Shown: positions 7,422-15,819 of the stretch, piece after piece
How the letters are laid out: every line of letters begins with the position of its first letter
Numbering within the stretch: the first letter of the stretch is position 1
NCBI GenBank assembly: GCA_036273515.1
Contig: DASUHM010000031.1
Location: 1-45,203 of the forward strand
Direction of reading: 5' to 3'
DNA length: 45,203 nucleotides
DNA from: Gaiellales bacterium
GTDB taxonomy: Bacteria; Actinomycetota; Thermoleophilia; Gaiellales; JAICJC01
The notes under the pieces: model-generated
Told to the model about the DNA's origin: nothing
Database searches by the model: none
What the model saw: only the letters and a program-made list of their open reading frames with translations
Program-made: the position numbers and the translations under genes

Positions 7422-8444
7422 CTACGCGCCCCAGCGCAGCGCAGCCGTCTTCACGGGAGCATCCCACAGACCGGCGAGCTCGTCATCGAGCCGCAGGAGG
7501 GTGATCGAGCAGCCCGCCATCTCGAGGCTCGTGATGTAGTTTCCGACCAGGCTGCGGCCGACCTCGATGCCGCGGGCGCCGAGGCCCCTGGTGACCTCGT
7601 TGAAGAGCAGGTAGAGCTCGATCAGCGGCGTGCCGCCGAGGCCGTTCACGAACGCGAGCACCGACTCGCCCTTCGCCAGGCCGAGGTCGGAGACGATCGG
7701 CTCGAGCATCTCCTCCGCGATCTCCGCCGCAGGCTTCATCTTCTCGCGCCGCCGGCCCGGCTCGCCGTGGATGCCGACGCCGACCTCGATCTCGTCGGGG
7801 CCGAGGTCGAAGATGGGCGTGCCGGAACTCGGGGTGGCGCAGGACGTCAGGGCGACGCCGAACGACCGGCCCTGCTCGTTCACCTTGCGGCAGATGCCGG
7901 CCACCTCGGCCAGCGATCCGCCCGCCTCGGCCTTCGCGCCCGCGATCTTCTCCGCCAGCACGGTCGCGCCCGTCCCCCGGCGGCCGGCGGTGTACAGGCT
8001 GTCCTGCACCGCCACGTCGTCGTCGAGGACGATCGACTGCACCTCGATGCCGTCGTCCTCCGCGAGCTCGGCGGCCATCTTGAAGTTGAGGACGTCGCCC
8101 GTGTAGTTCTTGACGATGTGCAGCACCCCGGCGCCGCCGTCGACGGCCTTCGTCGCGGCCGCCATCTGGTCGGGCACGGGCGAGGTGAAGATCGCGCCGG
8201 CGCACGCCGCGTCGAGCATGCCGCTGCCGACGAACCCGCCGTGCAGGGGCTCGTGGCCCGACCCGCCGCCCGACACGAGGCCGACCTTGCCCGACACCGG
8301 GGCGTCCGCGCGGATCACGAGCTGGTTCTCCAGGTCGACGCGGACAAGCTCGGCGTGGGCGGTCGCGATGCCCGCGAGCGCCTCGGGCACCACCGTCTCG
8401 GGGTCGTTGATGAACTTCTTGACGACTGCGGCGTGCGTGCTCAT
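7422..8444 (-). CDS. dhaK: Dihydroxyacetone kinase substrate subunit DhaK
   Basis: A 340-residue DhaK (Dak1) protein that binds dihydroxyacetone covalently as a hemiaminal on a histidine. It contains [41 protein letters not shown], and [16 protein letters not shown], whose His is the predicted substrate-binding residue. Length and motifs are those of the PTS-dependent E. coli-type enzyme rather than the two-domain ATP-dependent kinase. First gene of the dhaK-dhaL-EI unit. A clear promoter and an IclR-type palindrome lie just upstream (8494-8550). Confidence 0.95.
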   Translation of the reverse strand: MSTHAAVVKKFINDPETVVPEALAGIATAHAELVRVDLENQLVIRADAPVSGKVGLVSGGGSGHEPLHGGFVGSGMLDAACAGAIFTSPVPDQMAAATKAVDGGAGVLHIVKNYTGDVLNFKMAAELAEDDGIEVQSIVLDDDVAVQDSLYTAGRRGTGATVLAEKIAGAKAEAGGSLAEVAGICRKVNEQGRSFGVALTSCATPSSGTPIFDLGPDEIEVGVGIHGEPGRRREKMKPAAEIAEEMLEPIVSDLGLAKGESVLAFVNGLGGTPLIELYLLFNEVTRGLGARGIEVGRSLVGNYITSLEMAGCSITLLRLDDELAGLWDAPVKTAALRWGA

Positions 8445-8493
8445 TCCCGGGGCCCTCCCTGGTCTCTCGGAACCTTCGCCGACGATCCGTTTG

Positions 8494-8510
8494 GTTCGAC
8501 AATGCCGAAC
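8494..8510. promoter_or_regulatory. IclR-type operator at dhaK
   Basis: GTTCGACAATGCCGAAC is a near-perfect 17-bp dyad (arms GTTCGrCA / TGyCGAAC). It lies about ten bases downstream of the dhaK -10 hexamer, the position of a repressor roadblock. It shares half-sites with the palindromes at 4385 and 10328. Confidence 0.6.
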
Positions 8511-8520
8511 GACTTTCAGG

Positions 8521-8550
8521 ACAATAACGCGTGGGCGGCGCTGATGTCAA
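8521..8550 (-). promoter_or_regulatory. dhaK promoter
   Basis: On the minus strand TTGACA (8550-8545) and TATTGT (8526-8521) are 18 bases apart, a near-consensus sigma-70-type promoter. The -35 overlaps the stop codon of the upstream epimerase gene, so dhaK has its own promoter in a compressed space. Confidence 0.65.
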
Positions 8551-9557
8551 GCGGTGCGATCGGCGCGGATCCCGGCGCCGTTCACCATGCCCTGATCGAC
8601 GTACCAGGCCAGCGTCCGGCGCACCATGGCGTCGAACGAGCGGTACTCGAGGCCGAGCTCGCGGGCGGCCCGCGAGCCGTCGTATGCGTGGCCGTGCAGG
8701 AGCGTCGCCACCATCTCGCGGCACAGCCGCGGCCGCCGGCCCCGCACCCGCGCGGCGGTCGCGACCACGTCGCCGGCGGCCAGGGCAAGGGGTCGGGGCA
8801 GGTTCAGCGCCCGCCGCTCGATCCCCGTCACCCGGGCCAGCGTCGCCACCGCCTCCTCGGTCGTGACGGTGACGCCCGCGAGCAGGTAGCGGCGGCCCGG
8901 CACGCCGCGGGCCTCCGCCAGCAGGTGGCCCTCGCTGCAGTCGTCGGCGTCGACCAGGCTGAAGCGCGAGCGCACGAGCGTGCGCAGCTTCCCGTTGGCG
9001 TAGTCGAGGATCAGCCGGGCGGTGCCGCCCGTGCGGCCCGGCCCCTGCACCGACGCCGGGTTCACGCACACGAGCTCGATCCCGTCGCCGGCGGCCGCGC
9101 GCATCGCCGCGACCTCGGCGTCGTGCTTCGAGCGCTCGTACTCCGACAGGAACCAGCCGCGGTGGGGCGTGTCCTCGGTGGCGACGACGCCGGCCTCCTC
9201 GCCGATCACCGCCGCCGACGACGTGTACACGACCCGGCGCACGCCCGCGCGCGCGCACGCGGCGATCACGTTCTCCGTGCCCGTCACGTTCGCTGCCCGC
9301 ATCGGGCCCGGGTCGCGCATGCAGAAGCCGTTCACGCCGGCGGCGTGGTAGACGACGTCGCACCCGCGCGCGGCCTCCTCGACCGTCTCGGGGGCGAGCA
9401 CGTCGCCGGGCACGACCTCCGCGCCGAGCGCCTGCAGGGCCGTGGCGGCCTCGGGCCGGCGCGAGAGCGCGCGCACCTCGCGGCCGTCCGCGAGCAGGCG
9501 GCGGGCGATCCCGCCGCCGACGAAGCCGGTCGCGCCGGTGACGAGGACGCGGCTCAC
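8547..9557 (-). CDS. NAD-dependent epimerase/dehydratase
   Basis: A 336-residue extended short-chain dehydrogenase. The Rossmann motif VLVTGATGFVGGGIARRLL is at the N-terminus; YHAAG, SSAAVIG and the catalytic-type Y...K in LSEYERSKHDAE (near 153-157) follow, then NPASVQGPGR. This order matches hopanoid-associated sugar epimerases and dihydroflavonol reductase-like proteins, but the substrate cannot be told. GTG start with 4-base overlap on the stop of the PgsA-like gene upstream, so the two are co-translated; a role in lipid or cell-envelope modification is inferred from that. Confidence 0.85.
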   Translation of the reverse strand: MSRVLVTGATGFVGGGIARRLLADGREVRALSRRPEAATALQALGAEVVPGDVLAPETVEEAARGCDVVYHAAGVNGFCMRDPGPMRAANVTGTENVIAACARAGVRRVVYTSSAAVIGEEAGVVATEDTPHRGWFLSEYERSKHDAEVAAMRAAAGDGIELVCVNPASVQGPGRTGGTARLILDYANGKLRTLVRSRFSLVDADDCSEGHLLAEARGVPGRRYLLAGVTVTTEEAVATLARVTGIERRALNLPRPLALAAGDVVATAARVRGRRPRLCREMVATLLHGHAYDGSRAARELGLEYRSFDAMVRRTLAWYVDQGMVNGAGIRADRTA

Positions 9558-10120
9558 GGCTCCGACGCCGCGCCGGTGAACGAGCCCGAGAAGCGCACGA
9601 GATACTCGACGGCCGAGGCGACCGTGATCAGCGCGGCGATCAGCATCGCCACCTCGTCGAGGCGCCACGAGCCGATGTCGACCGCCGGATGGACGATCGC
9701 GAGCAGGATGGCGATGAACTGCGTGTTCGTCTTCAGCTTCCCCCAGATGGACGGCTTCATCACGACGCCGTCGGCTGCGACCAGGCCGCGCAGGCCCATG
9801 ATCAGGAGCTCCCGGCCAATGATGATCGTCGCGACCCAGGCCGACGCCCGGCCGACCGACACGAGCGCGACGAGCGTGCCCGACGTGAGCAGCTTGTCGG
9901 CGGTGGTGTCCAGGAACGACCCGAGCGTCGTCTCCATCCGCCAGCGCCGGGCCAGGTACCCGTCCAGCGTGTCGGTCACGGCGGCGAGGGCGAAGAGCGC
10001 GCCGGCGGCGTAGTCCCAGCGGTGGCCGTTGTTCGCCAGCACGAGCGCCATGACGACCGGCACCGCCAGCACGCGCATCGACGAGAGTGCCGTGAGCAGC
10101 CCTTCCGAGCGCCTGATCAC
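9554..10120 (-). CDS. pgsA: CDP-alcohol phosphatidyltransferase (PgsA-like)
   Basis: A 188-residue integral membrane enzyme. The CDP-alcohol phosphotransferase signature D-G-x2-A-R-x8-G-x3-D-x3-D is intact in TLDGYLARRWRMETTLGSFL followed by DTTADK (about residues 51-74). Four or more hydrophobic segments surround it. The most likely reaction is CDP-diacylglycerol plus glycerol 3-phosphate to phosphatidylglycerol phosphate, which would use the product of the neighbouring glpK; another CDP-alcohol transferase specificity cannot be excluded. GTG start. The 3' end overlaps the epimerase start. Confidence 0.85.
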   Translation of the reverse strand: MIRRSEGLLTALSSMRVLAVPVVMALVLANNGHRWDYAAGALFALAAVTDTLDGYLARRWRMETTLGSFLDTTADKLLTSGTLVALVSVGRASAWVATIIIGRELLIMGLRGLVAADGVVMKPSIWGKLKTNTQFIAILLAIVHPAVDIGSWRLDEVAMLIAALITVASAVEYLVRFSGSFTGAASEP

Positions 10121-10285
10121 GTCCGTCCCGAACGCGGGCCCCGCCCACGGCGGCGGTCCCGACGGTGGTCGGCGGTGGGGGGCACCGACGAACCATAACC
10201 GAGCAGCGGAGGCGTCTCGGAAGGGCCTCGCGAACGGCCGGAATTCGCGCTTCCCATGCGGGTTTGCGGGCGGGGGGCGGCCAGG

Positions 10286-10314
10286 TTGACAACCGGGTGT
10301 GGGTCGACTAGCGT
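10286..10314 (+). promoter_or_regulatory. glpF operon promoter
   Basis: TTGACA (10286-10291), a 17-base spacer and TAGCGT (10309-10314) form a strong housekeeping promoter. Transcription would start near 10321, just before the palindrome at 10328-10344, and give a leader of about 130 bases before glpF. Confidence 0.65.
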
Positions 10315-10327
10315 GACCTCGGCCACA

Positions 10328-10344
10328 GTTCGGTGATGCCGAAT
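10328..10344. promoter_or_regulatory. IclR-type operator at glpF
   Basis: GTTCGGTGATGCCGAAT is an imperfect 17-bp dyad with the same GTTCGG / TGCCGAA half-sites as the dyads at 4385 and 8494. It lies directly after the predicted transcription start, consistent with repression by the IclR protein. Confidence 0.55.
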
Positions 10345-10408
10345 CACGTTCATGTCTAGGGGCCTGTCGGGCTGACGGGCCCGTCCCGAAGATCGGGAGG
10401 GAGGGCGC

Positions 10409-10456
10409 ATGTTCGTTTTCGTGTCGGCGGCTGACCGCGAGGACGGTTCGCCGTGA
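10409..10456 (+). CDS. 15-residue leader peptide coupled to glpF
   Basis: A short open frame encoding MFVFVSAADREDGSP, preceded by a very purine-rich GGGAGGGAGGG ribosome-binding site. Its TGA overlaps the GTG start of glpF by the pattern GTGA. Just upstream are the palindrome GACGGGCCCGTC (10374-10385) and a small hairpin TCCCGA-AGA-TCGGGA (10384-10398). The geometry suggests translational coupling of glpF to a leader peptide. No function beyond that is visible, and it may be untranslated. Confidence 0.4.
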   Translation: MFVFVSAADREDGSP

Positions 10457-11205
10457 CGCTTCTGACCTTCAACTCGGGCTCCGTCTTCTTCCCGGAGCTG
10501 GTCGGTACGGCACTGCTGGTCCTGATGGGCTGCGGCGTCGTCGCCGGCGTGCTGCTCGCGCACTCGAAGGCCCAGAACGCGGGCTGGGTCGTGATCACGT
10601 TCGGGTGGGGCCTCGGCGTGATGATCGGCGCGGGCTCGGTGGCCGACTACGGCGGCGCCAGCCTGAACCCCGCGGTGACGCTCGGCATCTGGGCAAACGA
10701 CGGCTTCAGCTCATCGTTCGGAGACAAGATCCCCACCTACATCGCCGGCGAGTTCTGCGGCGCGTTCCTGGGCGCGTTCCTCGTGTACCTCGCCTACTAC
10801 CTGCACTGGAAGGACACCGAGGACCCGGGGCTCAAGCTGGCCGTCTTCTCGACCGGCCCGGCCGTCCGCAACTACGCCTGGAACCTCGTCACGGAGATCA
10901 TCGGGACGTTCGTCCTGGTCTTCGGCATCTTCTCCGTCACGGGCAACACGGGCATCGCGCAGAGCGGCACCGCCATCCTGTTCGTCGCGCTGATCGTCGT
11001 CGGGATCGGCATGTCGCTGGGCGGGCCGACGGGGTACGCGATCAACCCGGCGCGCGACCTCGGCCCGCGCATCATCCACGCGCTCGTGCCGATCCCCGGT
11101 AAGGGCGCTTCCGACTGGGCATACTCGTGGGTACCCGTGGTCGGCCCGGTGATCGGCGGCCTGCTGGGCGGCATGGCTCACCACGCGTTGTTCCCGATCT
11201 CCTAG
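10453..11205 (+). CDS. glpF: Glycerol facilitator (aquaglyceroporin)
   Basis: A 250-residue MIP-family channel with six membrane segments. Both half-helix motifs are present: GGASLNPAVT (about residue 75) and YAINPARDLGPR (about residue 200). The Asp after the second NPAR is a mark of glycerol-conducting members. It lets glycerol enter by diffusion and is followed by glpK, which traps it as glycerol 3-phosphate. GTG start overlapping the leader-peptide stop. First substantial gene of glpF-glpK-small repeat gene-glpA-glpB-glpC. Confidence 0.95.
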   Translation: MTLLTFNSGSVFFPELVGTALLVLMGCGVVAGVLLAHSKAQNAGWVVITFGWGLGVMIGAGSVADYGGASLNPAVTLGIWANDGFSSSFGDKIPTYIAGEFCGAFLGAFLVYLAYYLHWKDTEDPGLKLAVFSTGPAVRNYAWNLVTEIIGTFVLVFGIFSVTGNTGIAQSGTAILFVALIVVGIGMSLGGPTGYAINPARDLGPRIIHALVPIPGKGASDWAYSWVPVVGPVIGGLLGGMAHHALFPIS

Positions 11206-11217
11206 GAGGCGAGGCCG

Positions 11218-12735
11218 ATGTCGAAGTACGTTGCGGCGATCGATCAGGGCACCACCAGCACCCGGTGCATGGTGTTCGACCACGCCGGCAAGGTGATCTC
11301 GATCGATCAGAAGGAGCACGAGCAGATCTTCCCGCAGCCCGGCTGGGTCGAGCACTCGCCGACGGAGATCTGGGACCGAACGCAGGAGGTGGTGAAGGGC
11401 GCGCTCGAGAAGGGCAGCCTCTCGGCCTCTGACGTCGCCGCGGTCGGCATCACCAACCAGCGTGAGACGACCGTGGTCTGGAACAAGAAGACCGGAGAGC
11501 CTGTCCACAACGCGATCGTGTGGCAGGACACGCGCACCGACCGCATCTGCGACGAGCTCGCCCGCGACGGCGGCCAGGACCGGTTTCGCGACAAGACCGG
11601 CCTGCCGCTTGCGACCTACTTCTCGGGCCCGAAGATCAAGTGGGTGATCGACAACGTGTCCGGCGTGCGCGAGGCCGCCGAGAGCGGCGACCTCGCCTTC
11701 GGCAACATCGACAGCTGGGTCATCTGGAACCTGACCGGCGGGACGGACGGGGGCGTGCACGTCACCGATCCGACCAACGCGTCGCGCACGATGCTGATGA
11801 ACCTCGAGACGCTCGACTGGGACGACGAGATCCTGGACACGATGGGCGTGCCGCGGGCGATGCTGCCGGAGATCCAGTCGTCGAGCATGGAGTACGCGAA
11901 GGCGAAGGGCGCGCTCGACGGGATCCCGGTCGCCGGCATCCTCGGCGACCAGCAGGCGGCCGTGTTCGGCCAGACGTGCTTCTCGGTCGGCGAGGCCAAG
12001 AACACGTACGGCACCGGAAACTTCCTGCTCCTGAACACGGGCACGGAGCCGGTGCAGTCGAAGAACGGGCTCCTGACGACGGTCGGCTACAAGATCGGCG
12101 AGCAGGACGCCGTGTACTGCCTGGAGGGCGCGATCGCCGTCACCGGGTCGCTGGTGCAGTGGCTGCGGGACAACATCGGGCTGTTCCAGAGCGCTCCCGA
12201 GATCGAGGACCTGGCGAAGACCGTCGAGGACAACGGCGGCGCCTACTTCGTGCCGGCGTTCTCGGGCCTGTTCGCGCCGTACTGGCGCAGCGACGCCCGC
12301 GGCGCCATCGTCGGGCTCACGCGCTACGTGAACAAGGGCCACCTGGCCCGGGCGGTGCTCGAGGCGACGGCGTTCCAGACCAAGGAGGTCGTCGACGCGA
12401 TGAACGCCGACTCCGGCGTCGAGCTCGAGTCGCTCAAGGTCGACGGCGGCATGGTGCAGAACGACCTCCTGATGCAGTTCCAGGCCGACATCCTGGACGT
12501 GCCGGTGATCCGGCCGACGGTCGCCGAGACGACGTCGCTCGGCGCGGCGTACGCCGCCGGCCTGGCGGTCGGCTTCTGGGGCGAGATCGAGGACCTGCGC
12601 GCCAACTGGGGCAAGGACCACGAGTGGACGCCCGAGATGGACGCCGACCGGCGCGACCGCGAGTACCGCATGTGGAAGAAGGCGGTGACGCGCACGTTCG
12701 ACTGGGTCGAGTCCGAGGAGCACGCACATGCCTGA
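11218..12735 (+). CDS. glpK: Glycerol kinase
   Basis: A 505-residue FGGY-family kinase that converts glycerol and ATP to glycerol 3-phosphate. It has the family marks [16 protein letters not shown] at the N-terminus, [29 protein letters not shown], the [10 protein letters not shown] segment and the C-terminal signature [20 protein letters not shown]. Length is exactly as usual. An AGGAGG ribosome-binding site overlaps the glpF stop. The His-phosphorylation loop typical of low-GC Gram-positive GlpK is not obvious here, so HPr-dependent activation is not supported by sequence. Confidence 0.97.
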   Translation: MSKYVAAIDQGTTSTRCMVFDHAGKVISIDQKEHEQIFPQPGWVEHSPTEIWDRTQEVVKGALEKGSLSASDVAAVGITNQRETTVVWNKKTGEPVHNAIVWQDTRTDRICDELARDGGQDRFRDKTGLPLATYFSGPKIKWVIDNVSGVREAAESGDLAFGNIDSWVIWNLTGGTDGGVHVTDPTNASRTMLMNLETLDWDDEILDTMGVPRAMLPEIQSSSMEYAKAKGALDGIPVAGILGDQQAAVFGQTCFSVGEAKNTYGTGNFLLLNTGTEPVQSKNGLLTTVGYKIGEQDAVYCLEGAIAVTGSLVQWLRDNIGLFQSAPEIEDLAKTVEDNGGAYFVPAFSGLFAPYWRSDARGAIVGLTRYVNKGHLARAVLEATAFQTKEVVDAMNADSGVELESLKVDGGMVQNDLLMQFQADILDVPVIRPTVAETTSLGAAYAAGLAVGFWGEIEDLRANWGKDHEWTPEMDADRRDREYRMWKKAVTRTFDWVESEEHAHA

Positions 12736-12946
12736 GCGCAAGAAGGGCGACGATCGCCACGGTGACTTCGCCAAGGGCGAGGAGGAGCTGCCGCCGCCCG
12801 AGCACGAGGGCGACTTCGCCGAGGGACAGGAGTCCGAGCGCCCCGACCATCTCCGCCGCGGCAGCTTCGCCGAGGGCCAGGAGGAGGACGAGGACGACGA
12901 CGAGCGCGAGGGCAGCTTCGCCGAGGGTCAGGAGCAGGACGAGTAG
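12728..12946 (+). CDS. Small acidic protein with four G(D/S)FA(E/K)G repeats
   Basis: A 72-residue, strongly acidic, low-complexity protein. The unit G-D/S-F-A-E/K-G-Q/E-E occurs four times, starting at residues 12, 28, 45 and 62, so the period is 16-17 residues, with charged Glu/Asp/Pro/Arg linkers. There is no hydrophobic core, signal peptide or known domain, so it is probably disordered with four identical short linear motifs. The ATG overlaps the glpK stop by eight bases, placing it firmly in the glycerol operon. I do not recognise a function; it could be a multivalent docking peptide for an operon enzyme. Confidence 0.75.
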   Translation: MPERKKGDDRHGDFAKGEEELPPPEHEGDFAEGQESERPDHLRRGSFAEGQEEDEDDDEREGSFAEGQEQDE

Positions 12947-12955
12947 CTCCATGTG

Positions 12956-13006
12956 GGTCGCGCGGAGCGCGACCGGAGGGGCCGGCCGAGGGCGGCCGGC
13001 CGCTCC
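12956..13006 (+). promoter_or_regulatory. Two intra-operon hairpins before glpA
   Basis: In the 93-base gap between the repeat-protein gene and glpA there are two stable stem-loops. The first is GGTCGCGC-GGA-GCGCGACC (12956-12974). The second is GGAG-G-GGCCGGCC, a 6-base loop, then GGCCGGCC-G-CTCC (12975-13006). There is no T-run. They could be RNA processing or stability elements or a weak attenuator; other junctions in this operon overlap by a few bases. Confidence 0.45.
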
Positions 13007-13039
13007 GGCGCGCACGCCGCCACCGCGTATGGTTCGCCT

Positions 13040-14584
13040 GTGATCGAGACGCAGGTGCTGGTCGTCGGGGGCGGTGCGACCGGTGTCGGGGTCGCCCGCG
13101 ACGCCGCGCTGCGCGGGCTGCGCGTCGTCCTCGTCGAGCGGCACGACCTGGCCGAGGGCACGACGGGCCGCTTCCACGGGCTGCTCCACTCCGGCGGCCG
13201 CTACGTGGTGAAGGATCCCCGCTCCGCCAGGGAGTGCATGGACGAGAACCGCATCCTGCGCCGGATCGCCGCGCACTGCATCGAGGACACCGGCGGCCTC
13301 TTCGTGTGCACGCCCGGCGACGACGAGGAGTACGCCGACGGCTTCGTGGCTGCGTGCGCCGAGGCGGGGATCGAGGCGGAGGAGATCGGCGCGGCCGAGG
13401 CGCTGCGGCGGGAGCCGCGGCTTCACCCAGGCCTCGCCCGCGCCTTCTCGGTGCCCGACGCCGCCGTCGACACGTGGCGGCTGGTGGGGGCGTGCGCCGA
13501 CGACGTCGAGCGCCGCGGCGGGACGGTGCTGCGCCGCCACGAGGTGGTCTCGCTGATCGTCGAGGCCGACGCCGTGCGCGGCGCCCTGGTGCGCGACGCC
13601 CGCAGCGGCGACGAGGTGGAGGTGCGGGCCGAGATGACGGTGAGCGCGACCGGCGCCTGGGCGGGCCAGCTCGCGGCCATGGCCGGCTGCGACGTGCACG
13701 TGCGCGGTGGCCGCGGCATCATGGTGGCGCTGAACCACCGGCTCACGCACGCGGTCGTGAACCGCTGCCGCATGCCCTCCGACAGCGACATCCTGGTGCC
13801 CGCGCACACCGTCTGCGTGCTCGGCACCACCGACGTCTCCACCGACGACCCGGACGACACCGCGGTGCCGGCGGACGAGGTGCGCCAGATGCTCGCCGAC
13901 GGCAGCGAGATGGTGCCGCACATCCGCGCCGCGCGGGTGCTGCGGGCCTGGGCCGGGATCCGGCCGCTCTACAGCGAGGGCGACACGGGCGCGGCGACGC
14001 GCGACCTGACCCGCGACCTGACCCTGCTCGACCACCGCGAGCGCGAGGGCGTCGGCGGGTTCCTCACCATCACCGGCGGCAAGCTGACGACGTTCCGGCT
14101 GATGGCCGAGGTGACGGTCGACGCCGTGTGCGAACACCTCGGCGTCGACGCGCCATGCACGACGGCGGACGAGCTCCTCCCCGGCTCGGGGGACGGCCAC
14201 CTGCTGACGGTGGGCGAGCGCCTGGCCGAGCGGGAGCGAAACCTCCACGACGAGCAGATCGTGTGCGAGTGCGAGCTCGTTACCCGGGGGATGCTGCTCG
14301 ACGCTGCCGCCACCCGTCCCGTGGTGAGCCTGGACGATCTGCGCCGGGCTACGCGCCTCGGCATGGGCCCATGCCAGGGCGGCTTCTGCATCCCGCGGGC
14401 GGCGGGGCTGCTGGCCGCCGCCGGGGCCATGGACGCGCCGGCGGTGAACGCGGCGGTGCGCGCGTTCGTCGAGGAGCGGTGGAAGGGCGGCTGGCCGATC
14501 CTCGAGGGCCGCCAGGCCCGCCAGATGCGCCTCGACGACTGGATGTTCCACGGAGCCCTCGACATCGACCACCTGCCCGGATGA
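13040..14584 (+). CDS. glpA: Glycerol-3-phosphate dehydrogenase subunit A (GlpA)
   Basis: A 514-residue FAD-dependent dehydrogenase that oxidises glycerol 3-phosphate to dihydroxyacetone phosphate. The FAD motif VLVVGGGATGVGVARDAALRG is at residues 6-26, followed by ERHDLAEGTTGRFHGLLHSGGRYV. The C-terminal extension carries a BFD-like [2Fe-2S] domain with cysteines at about 409, 411, 445 and 450 (VCECEL ... GPCQGGFC), which separates GlpA from GlpD. The GTG start follows a four-codon ATG open frame ending in GTGA; no clear ribosome-binding site is seen. Overlaps glpB by ATGA. Confidence 0.92.
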   Translation: MIETQVLVVGGGATGVGVARDAALRGLRVVLVERHDLAEGTTGRFHGLLHSGGRYVVKDPRSARECMDENRILRRIAAHCIEDTGGLFVCTPGDDEEYADGFVAACAEAGIEAEEIGAAEALRREPRLHPGLARAFSVPDAAVDTWRLVGACADDVERRGGTVLRRHEVVSLIVEADAVRGALVRDARSGDEVEVRAEMTVSATGAWAGQLAAMAGCDVHVRGGRGIMVALNHRLTHAVVNRCRMPSDSDILVPAHTVCVLGTTDVSTDDPDDTAVPADEVRQMLADGSEMVPHIRAARVLRAWAGIRPLYSEGDTGAATRDLTRDLTLLDHREREGVGGFLTITGGKLTTFRLMAEVTVDAVCEHLGVDAPCTTADELLPGSGDGHLLTVGERLAERERNLHDEQIVCECELVTRGMLLDAAATRPVVSLDDLRRATRLGMGPCQGGFCIPRAAGLLAAAGAMDAPAVNAAVRAFVEERWKGGWPILEGRQARQMRLDDWMFHGALDIDHLPG

Positions 14585-15819
14585 GCAGAGTCCTGGTCGT
14601 CGGTGCGGGCCTCTCCGGCCTCGCCTGCGCCCTGCGCCTCGCGGACGCCGGCGCGCCGGTGACCGTGATCGCGACGGGCACGGGCTCGCTCCAGCTCGGC
14701 GGCGCGACCATCGACCTGCTGGGCTACGCGCCGGCGCTCGTCCGGCAGCCGCTCGACGCGCTCGCCGGGCTTCCGGCCGACCACCCCTACTCGGTGCTCG
14801 GCCGCGAGCGGGTCGTCGCGGCCACGGGCTGGCTGGCGGAGCGGCTCCCGGCCCTGCGGCTGCGCGGCGACGGCGGCACGAACATGCTCCTGGCGACGGC
14901 CCTCGGGGCCGTCCGCCCGACGGCGGTCGCGCCCGCGGCGGTGGCGGCCGGCGACCTGCGGCCGGGCGGCCCGGTCGTGTTCGCGAACGTGCGCCCGCTG
15001 CGCGATTTCTTCCCGGCGCTCATCGCCGCGAACGTGGCCGCGTCGTCCGAGGTAGGCGTCGAGACGCGCGCGGCCGAGGCCGACGTCGACGTGCGCGGCG
15101 ACGCGGACGCCTCGCCGATCGCCCTTGCCTGGGCGCTCGAGCTCCCGGATCAGCGCGCCCGGATCGCCGCCGCGCTGCGCGACGCGGTGGGCGACGCGGG
15201 CGGGGCCCGGGTGGGCCTGCCGGCCGCGCTCGGCGTCGACGGCCACACCGATGTGGTGGAGGCCGTCTCGGACGCGCTCGGGACGGAGGCGTTCGAGGTT
15301 CCGACCGCGCCGCCGTCGGTGCCCGGGATCCGGCTCTACCGGGCCCTGCTCGCGGAGCTGCGGAACCTCCAGGTGCGCCTGATCGTGGGCTCCACCGCCG
15401 TGGCCGGCGTCCGCGACGGCGACCGGATCGGGTCGCTCGACGTGCAGGTCTCCGGCCGCATCCGCAGCTTCGCGACGGACGCCGTCGTGCTCGCGACCGG
15501 CGGCCTCGCGACGGGCGGGCTCGAGGCCGACCGCGACGGCCTGCGCGAGCCCGTGCTGGGGCTCCCCGTCGCCGGCGACCCGGGCGCCGACCGCTACCAC
15601 GCCGACCCGTTTCGCGAGCACGCGGTCGACCGCGCCGGCATCCGCGTCGACGCCCGCATGCGCCCGCTCGGAGACGGCGCCGTCGTCCACCCGAACGTCC
15701 ATGCCGTGGGCGCGCTCGTCTACGGGGCGGTGCCGTGGCGCGAGCTCTCCGGCAACGGGCTCGCGCTCGCGACCGGTCTCGCCGCCGCCGACGCGATCCT
15801 CGAGGAGCGGGCCGTATGA
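14581..15819 (+). CDS. glpB: Glycerol-3-phosphate dehydrogenase subunit B (GlpB)
   Basis: A 412-residue flavoprotein subunit. The N-terminus VLVVGAGLSGLACALRLADAGAPVTVIATGTGSLQLGGATIDLLGY is typical of GlpB, as is the C-terminal AVVHPNVHAVGALVYGAVPWRELSGNGLALATGLAAADAI. GlpB is thought to carry electrons (FMN) between GlpA and the iron-sulfur subunit GlpC. ATG overlaps the glpA stop, and its own stop overlaps the glpC start, so the three subunits are translationally coupled. Confidence 0.92.
   Translation: MSRVLVVGAGLSGLACALRLADAGAPVTVIATGTGSLQLGGATIDLLGYAPALVRQPLDALAGLPADHPYSVLGRERVVAATGWLAERLPALRLRGDGGTNMLLATALGAVRPTAVAPAAVAAGDLRPGGPVVFANVRPLRDFFPALIAANVAASSEVGVETRAAEADVDVRGDADASPIALAWALELPDQRARIAAALRDAVGDAGGARVGLPAALGVDGHTDVVEAVSDALGTEAFEVPTAPPSVPGIRLYRALLAELRNLQVRLIVGSTAVAGVRDGDRIGSLDVQVSGRIRSFATDAVVLATGGLATGGLEADRDGLREPVLGLPVAGDPGADRYHADPFREHAVDRAGIRVDARMRPLGDGAVVHPNVHAVGALVYGAVPWRELSGNGLALATGLAAADAILEERAV

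Noticed and set aside
10121-10285. Promoter for the PgsA-like gene around the minus-strand TATGGT
   Set aside because: The best -35 match is 19 bases away and weak; left out for lack of support.
10711-12774. 687-codon minus-strand open frame across glpF-glpK
   Set aside because: Shadow of two well-conserved genes; the product has no recognisable domain.
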